DNA of 64,000 bases from assembly GCA_964549335.1 (NCBI GenBank), contig CAZJUQ010000050.1, positions 1 to 64,000 on the forward strand, written 5' to 3'. The translations under genes and the position numbers were made by a program. The notes beneath the pieces were generated by a model. It saw only the letters and a list, made by a program, of their open reading frames with translations, was not told where the DNA came from and did no database searches. This DNA is from Sulfidibacterium sp964549335. GTDB lineage: Bacteria > Bacteroidota > Bacteroidia > Bacteroidales > F082. Positions 43,101 through 52,347 of the stretch are shown one piece after another (within the stretch, counting starts at the first letter, position 1; every line of letters starts with the position of its first letter).

Positions 43101-44789
43101 ATGAAAAAACGATACGGTATTTGTACATTCTGCAAAATGTTTGTTTTGCTTGTTGTACTAACTGTTTTTGCATCTTCTGTTTTTACTTCGTGCAAAAGCA
43201 GTTTCAAGTCGAAAAACAGTACCAAAAACATTAACCGTCGTCCAAACATATTGTTTATAATGAGCGACGACCATACAACACAAGCCATTACTGCTTATAA
43301 TAAAAGGTATGCCGAATTTTTTACAACACCCAATATCGACCGTATTGCCGACGAAGGTATAAGATTTGATAATGTCTATTGCGCCAATGCAATCTGCGGA
43401 CCCAGCCGCGCCATTATTATTACCGGTAAATACAGCCATAAAAACGGATACTACAAAAACGAACATGGTGGTCATTTCAACCCTGCGCAGTGGACAATGC
43501 CTCAAGAACTTCATAAACACGGCTATACTACTGCCATGCTCGGCAAATGGCATTTGGGTTCAACACCGCGAGGGTTCGATTATTACATGTATCACAACAA
43601 TGCCGGACAGCAAGGCTTTTACTGGAATCCCGTTTACGATTACAACGGAAAACAGGTGAAAATTAACGGATATGCCACAAACATAACTACCGACTCGGCG
43701 CTTGCTTGGCTCGACCGCATTAAAGACTCAGGTAAACCCTTCCTTATGCTTCTGCATTATAAAGCACCTCACCGCAACTGGTTTCCCGATAAAAAATACG
43801 AAAATATGTATCCCGACAAAGAGTTGCCTTATCCCGAAACCTTTAACGACGATTACAAAACACGTGAAAAAACCGCCGGCGATACCTGGATGACCATGGA
43901 CTATCTTAACCGTAAGGATATGAAACTTAAACCCCCGGCAGGCTTAACCGGAAGAGAACTGCAAAAATGGTACAATTACGGTAATAATAAAGGTGAAAAT
44001 TGGATGCCCCCGGGTTGTAAAACCGAAGAAGAGGCACGTAAATGGAAATACCAGCGTTTTGTTAAAGACTATTTGGCCTGTGTGAAATCCGTTGACGACA
44101 ACGTGGGAAGGGTGTTGAAATTTTTGGACGAAAACGGACTCTCTGATAATACCATCGTGGTTTACACCGCCGACCAAGGTTTTTATCTCGGAGAACACGG
44201 CTTCTTCGATAAGCGCTTTATATACGAAGAGTCGTTCAGAATGCCATTCTTAATGCGTTATCCTGCCAAAATTAAAGCTGGAACCACCGATAACCACCTC
44301 ATCTCTAATGTGGATTTTGCTCCTACGCTGCTCGACTTTGCAGGGGTTGAGGCTCCCGCTCAGGTGCAAGGTCACAGCTTTATGGATATTGCCGAAGGTA
44401 AAAAGGTGGTGAAATGGCAAGATGCGGTATATTTTCATTATTACGAATGGCCATTCTGGCACCATGTACAACCTCACTACGGTATGCGTACCGCCAAATA
44501 TAAAATTGCACATTTTTATTATAATATTGATGTTTGGGAACTTTACGACCTTGAAAAAGACCCTCACGAACTTAACAATGTCTTTTACGACCCCAAATAC
44601 AAAAAAATTGCCGACAGCTTGCAATCAAAACTTAAAAAACTTATGATTGAAGTTGGCGATACCGCCTCGCTCGACGAGTTTAGAAAAATTACTGATACCG
44701 ATTTCGGTGAAATAAGAGCCCAAAGAAATTACAGGTACAAACTTCTTAAACATAAACTTTTAGTACAGACTAACCGCTTGCCGAAATGA
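43101..44789 (+). CDS. Formylglycine-type sulfatase, lipoprotein (first of three)
   Basis: A 562-residue S1-family sulfatase. The ATG at 43101 is chosen over an in-frame TTG six bases upstream. The signal peptide has a possible lipobox FTSC. The sequence RPNILFIMSDDHT gives the metal-binding Asp pair, and CGPSRAIIITG places the formylglycine Cys at residue 99. GKWHLG and YKAPHRNW are further metal and substrate segments. The APHRNW region reminds me of sulfatases that remove 6-O-sulfate from GlcNAc-type sugars, so a 6-O-sulfated hexose is a reasonable guess only. It overlaps the next sulfatase gene by four bases. Confidence 0.93.
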   Translation: MKKRYGICTFCKMFVLLVVLTVFASSVFTSCKSSFKSKNSTKNINRRPNILFIMSDDHTTQAITAYNKRYAEFFTTPNIDRIADEGIRFDNVYCANAICGPSRAIIITGKYSHKNGYYKNEHGGHFNPAQWTMPQELHKHGYTTAMLGKWHLGSTPRGFDYYMYHNNAGQQGFYWNPVYDYNGKQVKINGYATNITTDSALAWLDRIKDSGKPFLMLLHYKAPHRNWFPDKKYENMYPDKELPYPETFNDDYKTREKTAGDTWMTMDYLNRKDMKLKPPAGLTGRELQKWYNYGNNKGENWMPPGCKTEEEARKWKYQRFVKDYLACVKSVDDNVGRVLKFLDENGLSDNTIVVYTADQGFYLGEHGFFDKRFIYEESFRMPFLMRYPAKIKAGTTDNHLISNVDFAPTLLDFAGVEAPAQVQGHSFMDIAEGKKVVKWQDAVYFHYYEWPFWHHVQPHYGMRTAKYKIAHFYYNIDVWELYDLEKDPHELNNVFYDPKYKKIADSLQSKLKKLMIEVGDTASLDEFRKITDTDFGEIRAQRNYRYKLLKHKLLVQTNRLPK

Positions 44790-46441
44790 TGAAAAAAATT
44801 TTTGCAGTATTATTTGTTTTGTTACAAACATTGCCGCTGTTTTCGCAAAAGCGACCCAATATATTGTGGCTAACTTGCGAAGACATAAGCCCCTATCTTT
44901 TGGCTTACGGCGATTCTACTGCAAATACTCCCAATTTGGACAGGCTTGCTTCCGAAAGTAAAATTTACACCAACGCTTTTGCCGTTGTGCCCGTGTGTGC
45001 CCCGAGCAGATCGGCAATTATTACAGGAATGTATCCCACCTCGATAGGTACAATGCACATGCGTACCGCAAAAGATATTATGGGGTGGGGAAAACGCGAC
45101 TATTCGGGAAAAAGTAATGCCAAAGATATTAACGGCGACAATGTTCCATTTTATTCGGCGGTAATTCCTCCATATGTGAAATGTTTTACCGAATATCTGC
45201 GCAAAGCGGGTTACTATTGTACTAACAATTACAAAACCGACTATCAATTTGCAGCACCGGTGTCGGCTTGGGACGAAAACAATCCGAATGCACACTGGCG
45301 TCACAGGGCAAAAGGACAACCGTTTTTTGCCGTTTTCAACTATAACGAAACACATGAATCCAAAATATGGAAATTCAAATCGAAACCGCAAACGGTAAGT
45401 CCTGATTCGGTTCCGTTGCCACCTTATTTTCCCGACGATTCGGTTGTCCGTCAAGATGTGGCACGTAACTATTCAAATATTGAACTCCTCGATAAGCGTA
45501 TTGGGCAGCGCCTGAAAGAACTCGAAGAAGACGGCTTGCTTGACAATACCATAATTTTTTTCTTTAGCGACCACGGTGGCCCTTTGCCCCGCGGAAAACG
45601 CCTGAGTTACGACTCGGGCCTGAAAACACCTCTCTTTGTGAGAATTCCTGATAACCTGAAACAAGAATTTCGCGGCGAACTGGTATCTTTTGTCGATTTG
45701 GCACCAACGGTTCTCTCGTTGGCAGGTGTCAATATTCCGGAATATATGCAGGGAAGGGCTTTCCTCGGTAAAGAAAAAGAGCCGGCGGAAAGAAAATATA
45801 TTTTCGCTTCGGGCGACCGTTTCGACGAATTTACCGACAGAATTAGGGTTGTTAGAGACAAACGTTTTCTGTATGTGCGGAATTATCACCCCGAACTCCC
45901 CTCATACAAAGATATCAGGTACAGAAAACAGATGGATATGATGAGAAGGTTGTTGTTGTTAAACTCATTGGGAAAACTTAACAGAGACCAGAATTATTGG
46001 TTTCGCATAAAAAAGACCCCCGAAGAGTTTTACGACTGCAAAACAGACCCTTTCAATCTTCACAATCTGATATACGATACCGGCTATACCGCCAAAATAT
46101 CGGAAATGCGCAAAGCAATGGACGATTGGCTTGCCGCTACGGGTGACATGGGAGCTCTCCCCGAAAAACAGATGTTCCTGCAAATGTGGCCGGGAGGAAT
46201 ACAACCCGTTACCGGAAAGCCCGTTATTAAAACGGAAGGGAAAACAACCGTTAAACTATTTTGCAATACAAAAGGAGCATCTATCGCTTATATCCTATCG
46301 GAAAAAGATATCTCCCCGGATTTGGATAGCGGTTGGAAACTCTATTACAAACCTCTGAAAATTAAAAAAGGACAAATATTATATGTTGTGGCTCAGAGGA
46401 TTGGATTTAAAGAAAGTGAAATTGTAATTAAACATTTTTAA
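44786..46441 (+). CDS. Formylglycine-type sulfatase with C-terminal beta domain (second of three)
   Basis: A 551-residue S1-family sulfatase with a Sec signal peptide (about 1-20, ending LFSQ). The start is RPNILWLTCEDISP, where the usual Asp-Asp is replaced by Glu-Asp. CAPSRSAIITG puts the formylglycine Cys at 71. FFFSDHGGP supplies later metal ligands. Residues about 475-551 form an extra beta domain resembling the chitobiase C-terminal/FN3-like module, perhaps a binding module. The ATG overlaps the previous stop as ATGA, so translation is probably coupled. The GH94 gene follows after five bases. Confidence 0.93.
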   Translation: MMKKIFAVLFVLLQTLPLFSQKRPNILWLTCEDISPYLLAYGDSTANTPNLDRLASESKIYTNAFAVVPVCAPSRSAIITGMYPTSIGTMHMRTAKDIMGWGKRDYSGKSNAKDINGDNVPFYSAVIPPYVKCFTEYLRKAGYYCTNNYKTDYQFAAPVSAWDENNPNAHWRHRAKGQPFFAVFNYNETHESKIWKFKSKPQTVSPDSVPLPPYFPDDSVVRQDVARNYSNIELLDKRIGQRLKELEEDGLLDNTIIFFFSDHGGPLPRGKRLSYDSGLKTPLFVRIPDNLKQEFRGELVSFVDLAPTVLSLAGVNIPEYMQGRAFLGKEKEPAERKYIFASGDRFDEFTDRIRVVRDKRFLYVRNYHPELPSYKDIRYRKQMDMMRRLLLLNSLGKLNRDQNYWFRIKKTPEEFYDCKTDPFNLHNLIYDTGYTAKISEMRKAMDDWLAATGDMGALPEKQMFLQMWPGGIQPVTGKPVIKTEGKTTVKLFCNTKGASIAYILSEKDISPDLDSGWKLYYKPLKIKKGQILYVVAQRIGFKESEIVIKHF

Positions 46442-46446
46442 AAAAT

Positions 46447-48870
46447 ATGAAATTCGGTTTTTTCGATGATAACAATAAAGAATATGTAATTACTAATGCT
46501 GAAACACCGCTCCCTTGGATTAATTACCTTGGTACGGAAAATTTTTTTTCAATAATTTCGAATACGGCGGGAGGATACAGTTTTTATAAAGATGCCGGAT
46601 TACGCAGACTTACTCGTTACCGTTACAATAATGTGCCTTTGGATAACGGTGGTAAATATTTTTATGTAAAAGACGAAAATAGTATTTGGTCGCCGGGTTG
46701 GAAACCGGTGAAAACGCCACTTGATAAATATGAATGCCGCCACGGATTGGGTTACACGCGCATTACAGGAAAAAAAAACGGTTTGACCCTTTCGGTACTT
46801 TATTTTGTCCCTTTGGATTTCGACGGCGAAATACACCACTGTAAACTTATAAACGAGAATGATACCGTAAAAAAGATAAAACTTTACTCCTTTTTGGAGT
46901 GGGCTTTCTACAATAGCGTTGAGGACTCGACAAATTTCCAGCGGACATTGTCGCTGGGAGAAGTTGAAGTGGAAAATAATACTGTTTTTCACAAAACCGA
47001 ATATCGCGAGCGAAGAAACCATTATGCTTTTTACGGCGTTAATGTACCCATTGACGGTTTTGATACCGACCGCGATACCTTTTTGGGAATGTATAACGGT
47101 TTTGATGCTCCGCAACAGGTTGAAGCGGGAACTTCGGGAAACTCCTTAGCACACGGATGGTCTCCAATAGCCTCGCACCGTATCGACATAACTTTAAATC
47201 CCGGTGAAGAGAAAGATTTTGTGTTTGTTTTGGGGTATGCCGAAAATCCTCCCGGTAAGAAGTTTGTTTCACCGGGTGTGTTGAATAAAGAGAAAGCATT
47301 TGCCATGCTGAAAAAGTTCGACAGCAGTATTGCCGCAGAACATGAGTACGGAAAACTTAAGGAATATTGGCAAAGCCTGTTGAGTAACTTCACTATCAAA
47401 AGCAACGATACCAGGTTGAACCGTATGATTAACATTTGGAATCAGTATCAATGTATGGTTACCTACAACTTCTCGCGTAGTGCATCTTATTTTGAATCGG
47501 GGACGGGAAGGGGTATCGGATTTCGCGATTCAAACCAGGATTTGATAGGTGTTGCTCATATGATTCCCGAAAAAACCAAACAGAGGATTATTGATTTGGC
47601 TTCAACACAGTTTGTTAATGGCGGGGCTTATCACCAGTACCAGCCTCTGACAAAAAAGGGTAATAAAGATATTGGCGACAACTTTAACGACGACCCCTTA
47701 TGGTTGCTGTTTTCGGTGTCGAACTACATTAAGGAGACAGGCGATTGGGATTTTTTGAATTTGGAAATTCCCTTTGAAAACAATGAGATTTTAAAAGCGC
47801 CTCTTTTCGAACACTTGCGACGGGCTTTTTATTATACCGTAAACAATCTCGGACCTCACGGTTTGCCTCTTATAGGACGTGCCGATTGGAACGATTGCCT
47901 GAATTTAAACTGTTTTTCGAGTACCCCCGGCGAATCGTTTCAAACAACAACCAATAAAGCCGGAGGAGTCGCCGAATCGGTATTTATTGCGGGTATGTTT
48001 GCTTTGTACGGATACGAATTCGCCGAAATATGCAGACGTGTCGGAAAAGATGAAGAGGCCAATAGAGCCATGGTATATGTAGAAGAGATGAAAGCCGTTG
48101 TGGAAGATTTCGGTTGGGACGGCGAGTGGTTTTTGCGGGCTTACGACTATTACGGAAATAAAGTGGGTACCAAAAGCGATAACGAAGGTCAAATATTTGT
48201 TGAACCGCAGGGGTTTTGCGTTATGGCCGGAATAGGTCTCGATAACGGTAAAGCGAAAAAAGCCCTCGAGTCCGTTAACAGACGTTTGGCAACCCCTTAC
48301 GGTATTATGCTCAACAACCCCGCTTATACATATTACAGGTTGCACCTCGGCGAAATAACAACCTATCCCCCGGGATATAAAGAGAATGCCGGAGTGTTTT
48401 GCCATAACAACCCATGGATTGTTATTGCCGAAACAATTACGGGAAACAACGAAAGGGCTTTCGACTATTACAAAAGGATAACACCGGCATATTTGGAAGA
48501 TATTTCGGAATTGCACAAAACCGAACCTTATGTATATTCGCAAATGATTGCGGGAAAAGATGCAGCAATACCCGGCGAAGCAAAAAATTCATGGCTTACG
48601 GGGACGGCGGCATGGAGTTTTTATGCCGTAACACAGTATATTATCGGTATTAAACCCGAATATGACGGGTTGAAAATAGAACCGCATTTGCCTGACGAAA
48701 TTGAAAAAATTACCGTTAAACGTAAATTCAGGGGAGCCGACTATATTATCGAAATAATTAACAAAGGAGGCGAAAACATTAATGTTACACTCGACGGTAA
48801 AAAGGTTGACGGTTTGCTCCCCCTGCCCGGTAAAAGCAAAAGTTACAACGTAAAGGTTGTTATCGAATAA
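46447..48870 (+). CDS. Cellobiose phosphorylase (GH94)
   Basis: An 807-residue cytosolic enzyme that splits cellobiose with phosphate into glucose 1-phosphate and glucose. No signal peptide is present. The match to known cellobiose phosphorylases runs the whole length: MKFGFFDDNNKEYVIT, LRRLTRYRYNN, HKTEYRERRNHYA, GFDTDRDTF, ASTQFVNGGAYHQYQPLTK, LIGRADWNDCLNLNCF (catalytic acid probably Asp480), HNNPWIVIAET and KNSWLTGTAAW. Chitobiose phosphorylases differ at several of these sites, so cellobiose is preferred. This strongly implies beta-1,4-linked glucose as the PUL product. The gene is flanked by sulfatase genes on both sides. Confidence 0.94.
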   Translation: MKFGFFDDNNKEYVITNAETPLPWINYLGTENFFSIISNTAGGYSFYKDAGLRRLTRYRYNNVPLDNGGKYFYVKDENSIWSPGWKPVKTPLDKYECRHGLGYTRITGKKNGLTLSVLYFVPLDFDGEIHHCKLINENDTVKKIKLYSFLEWAFYNSVEDSTNFQRTLSLGEVEVENNTVFHKTEYRERRNHYAFYGVNVPIDGFDTDRDTFLGMYNGFDAPQQVEAGTSGNSLAHGWSPIASHRIDITLNPGEEKDFVFVLGYAENPPGKKFVSPGVLNKEKAFAMLKKFDSSIAAEHEYGKLKEYWQSLLSNFTIKSNDTRLNRMINIWNQYQCMVTYNFSRSASYFESGTGRGIGFRDSNQDLIGVAHMIPEKTKQRIIDLASTQFVNGGAYHQYQPLTKKGNKDIGDNFNDDPLWLLFSVSNYIKETGDWDFLNLEIPFENNEILKAPLFEHLRRAFYYTVNNLGPHGLPLIGRADWNDCLNLNCFSSTPGESFQTTTNKAGGVAESVFIAGMFALYGYEFAEICRRVGKDEEANRAMVYVEEMKAVVEDFGWDGEWFLRAYDYYGNKVGTKSDNEGQIFVEPQGFCVMAGIGLDNGKAKKALESVNRRLATPYGIMLNNPAYTYYRLHLGEITTYPPGYKENAGVFCHNNPWIVIAETITGNNERAFDYYKRITPAYLEDISELHKTEPYVYSQMIAGKDAAIPGEAKNSWLTGTAAWSFYAVTQYIIGIKPEYDGLKIEPHLPDEIEKITVKRKFRGADYIIEIINKGGENINVTLDGKKVDGLLPLPGKSKSYNVKVVIE

Positions 48871-48898
48871 ATTTATGGTTTATTTAAAAATAAGATTC

Positions 48899-50551
48899 AT
48901 GAAAATATTAAAAGTCAACGGTTTTCTTTTACTCTTTTTAACCGTTTTAATGTCAATGTTTTCTTGTTCGGGTTCAAAAAAGCAAAAAAAGAGCGGACAA
49001 AAACCCGTAAGACCTAATATCATTTTCTTTATCGCCGACGATATGCATCGCGATATGTTTAATTGTTTGCCCGAAGGTAAGGGCAAAAACCTTACACCCA
49101 ATCTGGATAAGTTGTCCGGCGAAGGTGTTTTAATGTTAAATCAATATGTAAGCTCGTCGGTATGTACTCCGAGCCGGTATTCTTGTCTTACGGGGCAGTA
49201 TGCCTCGAGGGCTGTAAACCATGCTTTCGATACAACTACAAAAGCCATGGACGGCGAAACCGTTGTGCAGTGGAACTCGTACATTGTGCCCGGTCAGAAC
49301 ACAATAGGCAAGTTGTTGAAAAAATTGGGATATGTGACCGGCTTTTTCGGTAAAAATCATGCCGTGGAAGCACCGGGTTGGCAAAAACTTCCTTTGGATA
49401 CCGACCCCACATCGCCCGAAGCCGTTAAGGTGTTAAAACGAAATGCACGCATCATAAGCGAAAGCCTGAAAAAATGCGGCTTTGATTATTCGGGAGCTCT
49501 ATATCAAGACAATCCCAGCTACCTCGGACCCGAAAAACTTAGAGTTCAAAACCTCGACTGGGTTGTTGACGAAGCATTGAAGTTTCTTGACAAAACAAAA
49601 GACTCCACAATTTTTCTCTATTTTGCAACCACGGTACCTCACGGTCCCAGCAATGCCTCACAATCGTGGAACGGAGACAGAAGGGTGACTGCCGAAGGCA
49701 TTCTCGATGAACCGCCTCATGTTTTACCCGATAAGTCCACAATCCCCGAGCGTCTTATCAAAGCGGGTTTGGCTACCAAAGATAATATCCCCGACGACCG
49801 TGCCAACAATTTGTGGATAGACGATGCTTTGGGAGCATTATTAAATAAACTCAAAGAACAGGGAAAACTCGACAATACAATTATTTTCTTTTTTAACGAC
49901 CATGGTACTTACGCAAAAGGGTCGTTATACCAAGGCGGGATAAGTACACCTTCCATTATTTGGAAAAGCGGAGGTTTCAATACCGGAAATGTTAACAGGG
50001 CTTTGGTTTCGAATATCGATTTTGCGCCTACCATCCTCGATATGGCGGGTGGCGACCCTCAAAAGGTTAAATCGTTCGACGGGACAAGTTTCTTGCCCCT
50101 GCTTGAAGGTAAAACCGATAAAATTCACAATTCGTTATATTTCGAAATGGGATTCTCGAGAGCAGTGTTGAAAGACAGTTTGAAATATATTGCCCTCAGA
50201 TACCCCCAATTTGCAATGAACTGGACCTACGAACAACGAAAAGAGGCTCTGGACAAATGGAACAATTTCAGAATAAAAAATAAATTGCGTTACCACTTTA
50301 CCGACCCCAATATGCCCTTTTCTCATTTAATGTTGATACCCGGCGGCGGCGATGCAGAGTTCCCTTCGACACAAAGATATAAACACTACTACGATACCGA
50401 CCAGTTGTACGACTTGCGCATCGACCCGGAAGAACAGGATAATTTGATTAAAAATCCGGCCTATCAAGACAGACTGGACGATTTGAAACATGAACTAAAA
50501 GAATATCTTGATAAATTGCCGGGAAAATTCGGTGAGTTTAAAACAAAATAA
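48899..50551 (+). CDS. Formylglycine-type sulfatase, lipoprotein (third of three)
   Basis: A 550-residue S1-family sulfatase. The ATG at 48899 is chosen because it gives a clean lipoprotein signal (LLLFLTVLMSMFSC); upstream in-frame starts at 48857 and 48875 would add a nonstandard N-terminus. The metal-binding Asp pair lies in RPNIIFFIADDMH, and the formylglycine Cys89 in CTPSRYSCLTG. FFGKNHAVEAPGW and FATTVPHGP stand where the other two sulfatases have their Lys/His substrate motifs, so its regiospecificity probably differs. It is 28 bases after the phosphorylase gene and is followed by a 140-base gap. Confidence 0.92.
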   Translation: MKILKVNGFLLLFLTVLMSMFSCSGSKKQKKSGQKPVRPNIIFFIADDMHRDMFNCLPEGKGKNLTPNLDKLSGEGVLMLNQYVSSSVCTPSRYSCLTGQYASRAVNHAFDTTTKAMDGETVVQWNSYIVPGQNTIGKLLKKLGYVTGFFGKNHAVEAPGWQKLPLDTDPTSPEAVKVLKRNARIISESLKKCGFDYSGALYQDNPSYLGPEKLRVQNLDWVVDEALKFLDKTKDSTIFLYFATTVPHGPSNASQSWNGDRRVTAEGILDEPPHVLPDKSTIPERLIKAGLATKDNIPDDRANNLWIDDALGALLNKLKEQGKLDNTIIFFFNDHGTYAKGSLYQGGISTPSIIWKSGGFNTGNVNRALVSNIDFAPTILDMAGGDPQKVKSFDGTSFLPLLEGKTDKIHNSLYFEMGFSRAVLKDSLKYIALRYPQFAMNWTYEQRKEALDKWNNFRIKNKLRYHFTDPNMPFSHLMLIPGGGDAEFPSTQRYKHYYDTDQLYDLRIDPEEQDNLIKNPAYQDRLDDLKHELKEYLDKLPGKFGEFKTK

Positions 50552-50691
50552 ATTGCCCTTTTTTAATATATTGTGACTTTTAAATACGTAAAAGCACAAA
50601 CAAAAAGCGCAATTACAACCGGGATGTTGCGTAAATAGCTGAATGGAAACGTGTTTTTAAAATCTGATTGATAAAACAATTATAAAAATAT

Positions 50692-52326
50692 ATGAGTAAA
50701 TCGGGAACAAATTTCGACCCCGGTGCCAAAGTGCCCATAGCCGAGAAGATAGGATATGCTTTGGGCGACGGTGCTGCAAATATTGCGTGGCGAGGTGTGG
50801 CAACCTTTTTGTTTATCTTTTATACCGACGTTTTCGGGTTGACACCTGCTGTGGTAGGAGTGTTATTCTTTGTTGCCCGTTTTAGCGACGGAATAAGCGA
50901 TGTTTTAATGGGTATTATCGGTGACAGAACAAAGTCGAAATACGGCAAGTTCCGCCCCTGGATATTGTGGACGGCAATCCCTTTCGGAGTAATTTTGTCG
51001 TTGTTGTTTACCGCTCCCGCATTAAGTCCTTCGGGTAAAATAATTTATGCCTATACTACATATATTTTGTTTACACTTGTTTATACGGCAAGCAATATCC
51101 CTTACGGAGCCTTAATGGCCGTAATGACGGGAAACGATAAAGAGCGTACAAGTATAGGTTCGTACCGTATGGTGGGCGCTTTTGCCGGTGGTATGCTCGT
51201 TCAGGGAACCTTGCTTTATCTGGTCCTCTATTTCGGCAATGTTGACCCAGAGGTGGAATTGAAAAAACTTGATAACAATAAATACGAAGTAACGGTATCT
51301 TCTACAAATCATGTTGAGCATGCAAAAATCGATACTAAAAATCACATAGCACTTTTTAAAATAGCAAACGATACAAACAAAAACAATGTTCCCACCCAAG
51401 GCAGAAGTTTCGAAATGATGCCTCATGAAAAATATTCGTTTATCGTTACAGGAGAACCGGCTCTTACGGTGGAAAGTTTTTCGGTGATAAACGAAAAAAA
51501 GGGTTACAGCTATTCTATTTATCTGTTGTCGGTGGTTTTGTCTCTTGCCATGTTCATTACTTTTTTTAGTACCAAAGAGAGGGTAAAACCTCCGAAGATG
51601 CAAAAAAGTAACCTGAAAAAAGATTTTTCCGATTTAATTCACAACAAACCATGGCTCGTTTTGCTGGCAATAGGACTGCTTTTCAACATATACAACTCCA
51701 TAAAACAGGGTATTGTGGTGATATATTTCGCACATTATCTGCACAATCAGCTTTTGGCTGCATCGTTTATGGTGGGTTTGACTCTTGCTTCCATTGTGGG
51801 GGCTATGGTTACCGCTCCTCTGGGAAGAAAATGGGGTAAAAAGGGGCTTTTTATTATTGCTTTGCTCTTTTCGGGAGTTGTTAATGCCTTTATTATGTTT
51901 TGCAAACAGGGTGATATTATTCCTATTTTCGTACTCGGTATCGTTTCGGAATTCGGTGCGGCTATTTTCCCCACGCTTTTCTTTGCAATGCTTGGCGATG
52001 CTGCCGACTATTCCGAATATAAAAACGGCAGAAGGGCTACCGGACTTATCTATTCGGCAGGTTCTTTCGCTACAAAATTCGGCGGAGGAATAGCAGGTGC
52101 AATAATCGGATTTGTATTGGCGGCTTTCAATTATAACGGGCAAGATACCCTTTCCATAGAGGGTGCAATACCGGGAATTGTTATGTTGATGAGTTGGATT
52201 CCGGCTATTGTTTCGTTTGTTGCGGCAGGAATAATGACACTTTATCCTCTTAATCAAAATGCCATTGACAAAATAACTCTTGAACTAAACAAAAGAAGAA
52301 AAGACGAAGTTGCTGAAACGGTTTGA
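50692..52326 (+). CDS. GPH-family glycoside:cation symporter with extra soluble insert
   Basis: A 544-residue inner-membrane transporter of the glycoside-pentoside-hexuronide family (MelB-like). The N-terminal IGYALGDGAANIAWRGVATFLFIFYTD and the loop DRTKSKYGKFRPW are diagnostic, and 12 helices are predicted. Between helices VI and VII, residues about 183-270 form an 88-residue polar, beta-like insert absent from MelB; which side of the membrane it faces must be modelled. In this PUL it should carry cellobiose or short desulfated oligosaccharides into the cytosol for the phosphorylase. A 140-base gap before it may hold a separate promoter, but I find no clear -7 box. Confidence 0.9.
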   Translation: MSKSGTNFDPGAKVPIAEKIGYALGDGAANIAWRGVATFLFIFYTDVFGLTPAVVGVLFFVARFSDGISDVLMGIIGDRTKSKYGKFRPWILWTAIPFGVILSLLFTAPALSPSGKIIYAYTTYILFTLVYTASNIPYGALMAVMTGNDKERTSIGSYRMVGAFAGGMLVQGTLLYLVLYFGNVDPEVELKKLDNNKYEVTVSSTNHVEHAKIDTKNHIALFKIANDTNKNNVPTQGRSFEMMPHEKYSFIVTGEPALTVESFSVINEKKGYSYSIYLLSVVLSLAMFITFFSTKERVKPPKMQKSNLKKDFSDLIHNKPWLVLLAIGLLFNIYNSIKQGIVVIYFAHYLHNQLLAASFMVGLTLASIVGAMVTAPLGRKWGKKGLFIIALLFSGVVNAFIMFCKQGDIIPIFVLGIVSEFGAAIFPTLFFAMLGDAADYSEYKNGRRATGLIYSAGSFATKFGGGIAGAIIGFVLAAFNYNGQDTLSIEGAIPGIVMLMSWIPAIVSFVAAGIMTLYPLNQNAIDKITLELNKRRKDEVAETV

Positions 52327-52347
52327 TTATGTTAAAAAACAAGTTTG

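Noticed and set aside
50571..50595. Possible further copy of the PUL element before the GPH symporter gene
   Set aside because: Only ACTTTT, AT and CGTA align, with no TAnnTTTG box and no conserved ACACTwA end; too weak to claim.
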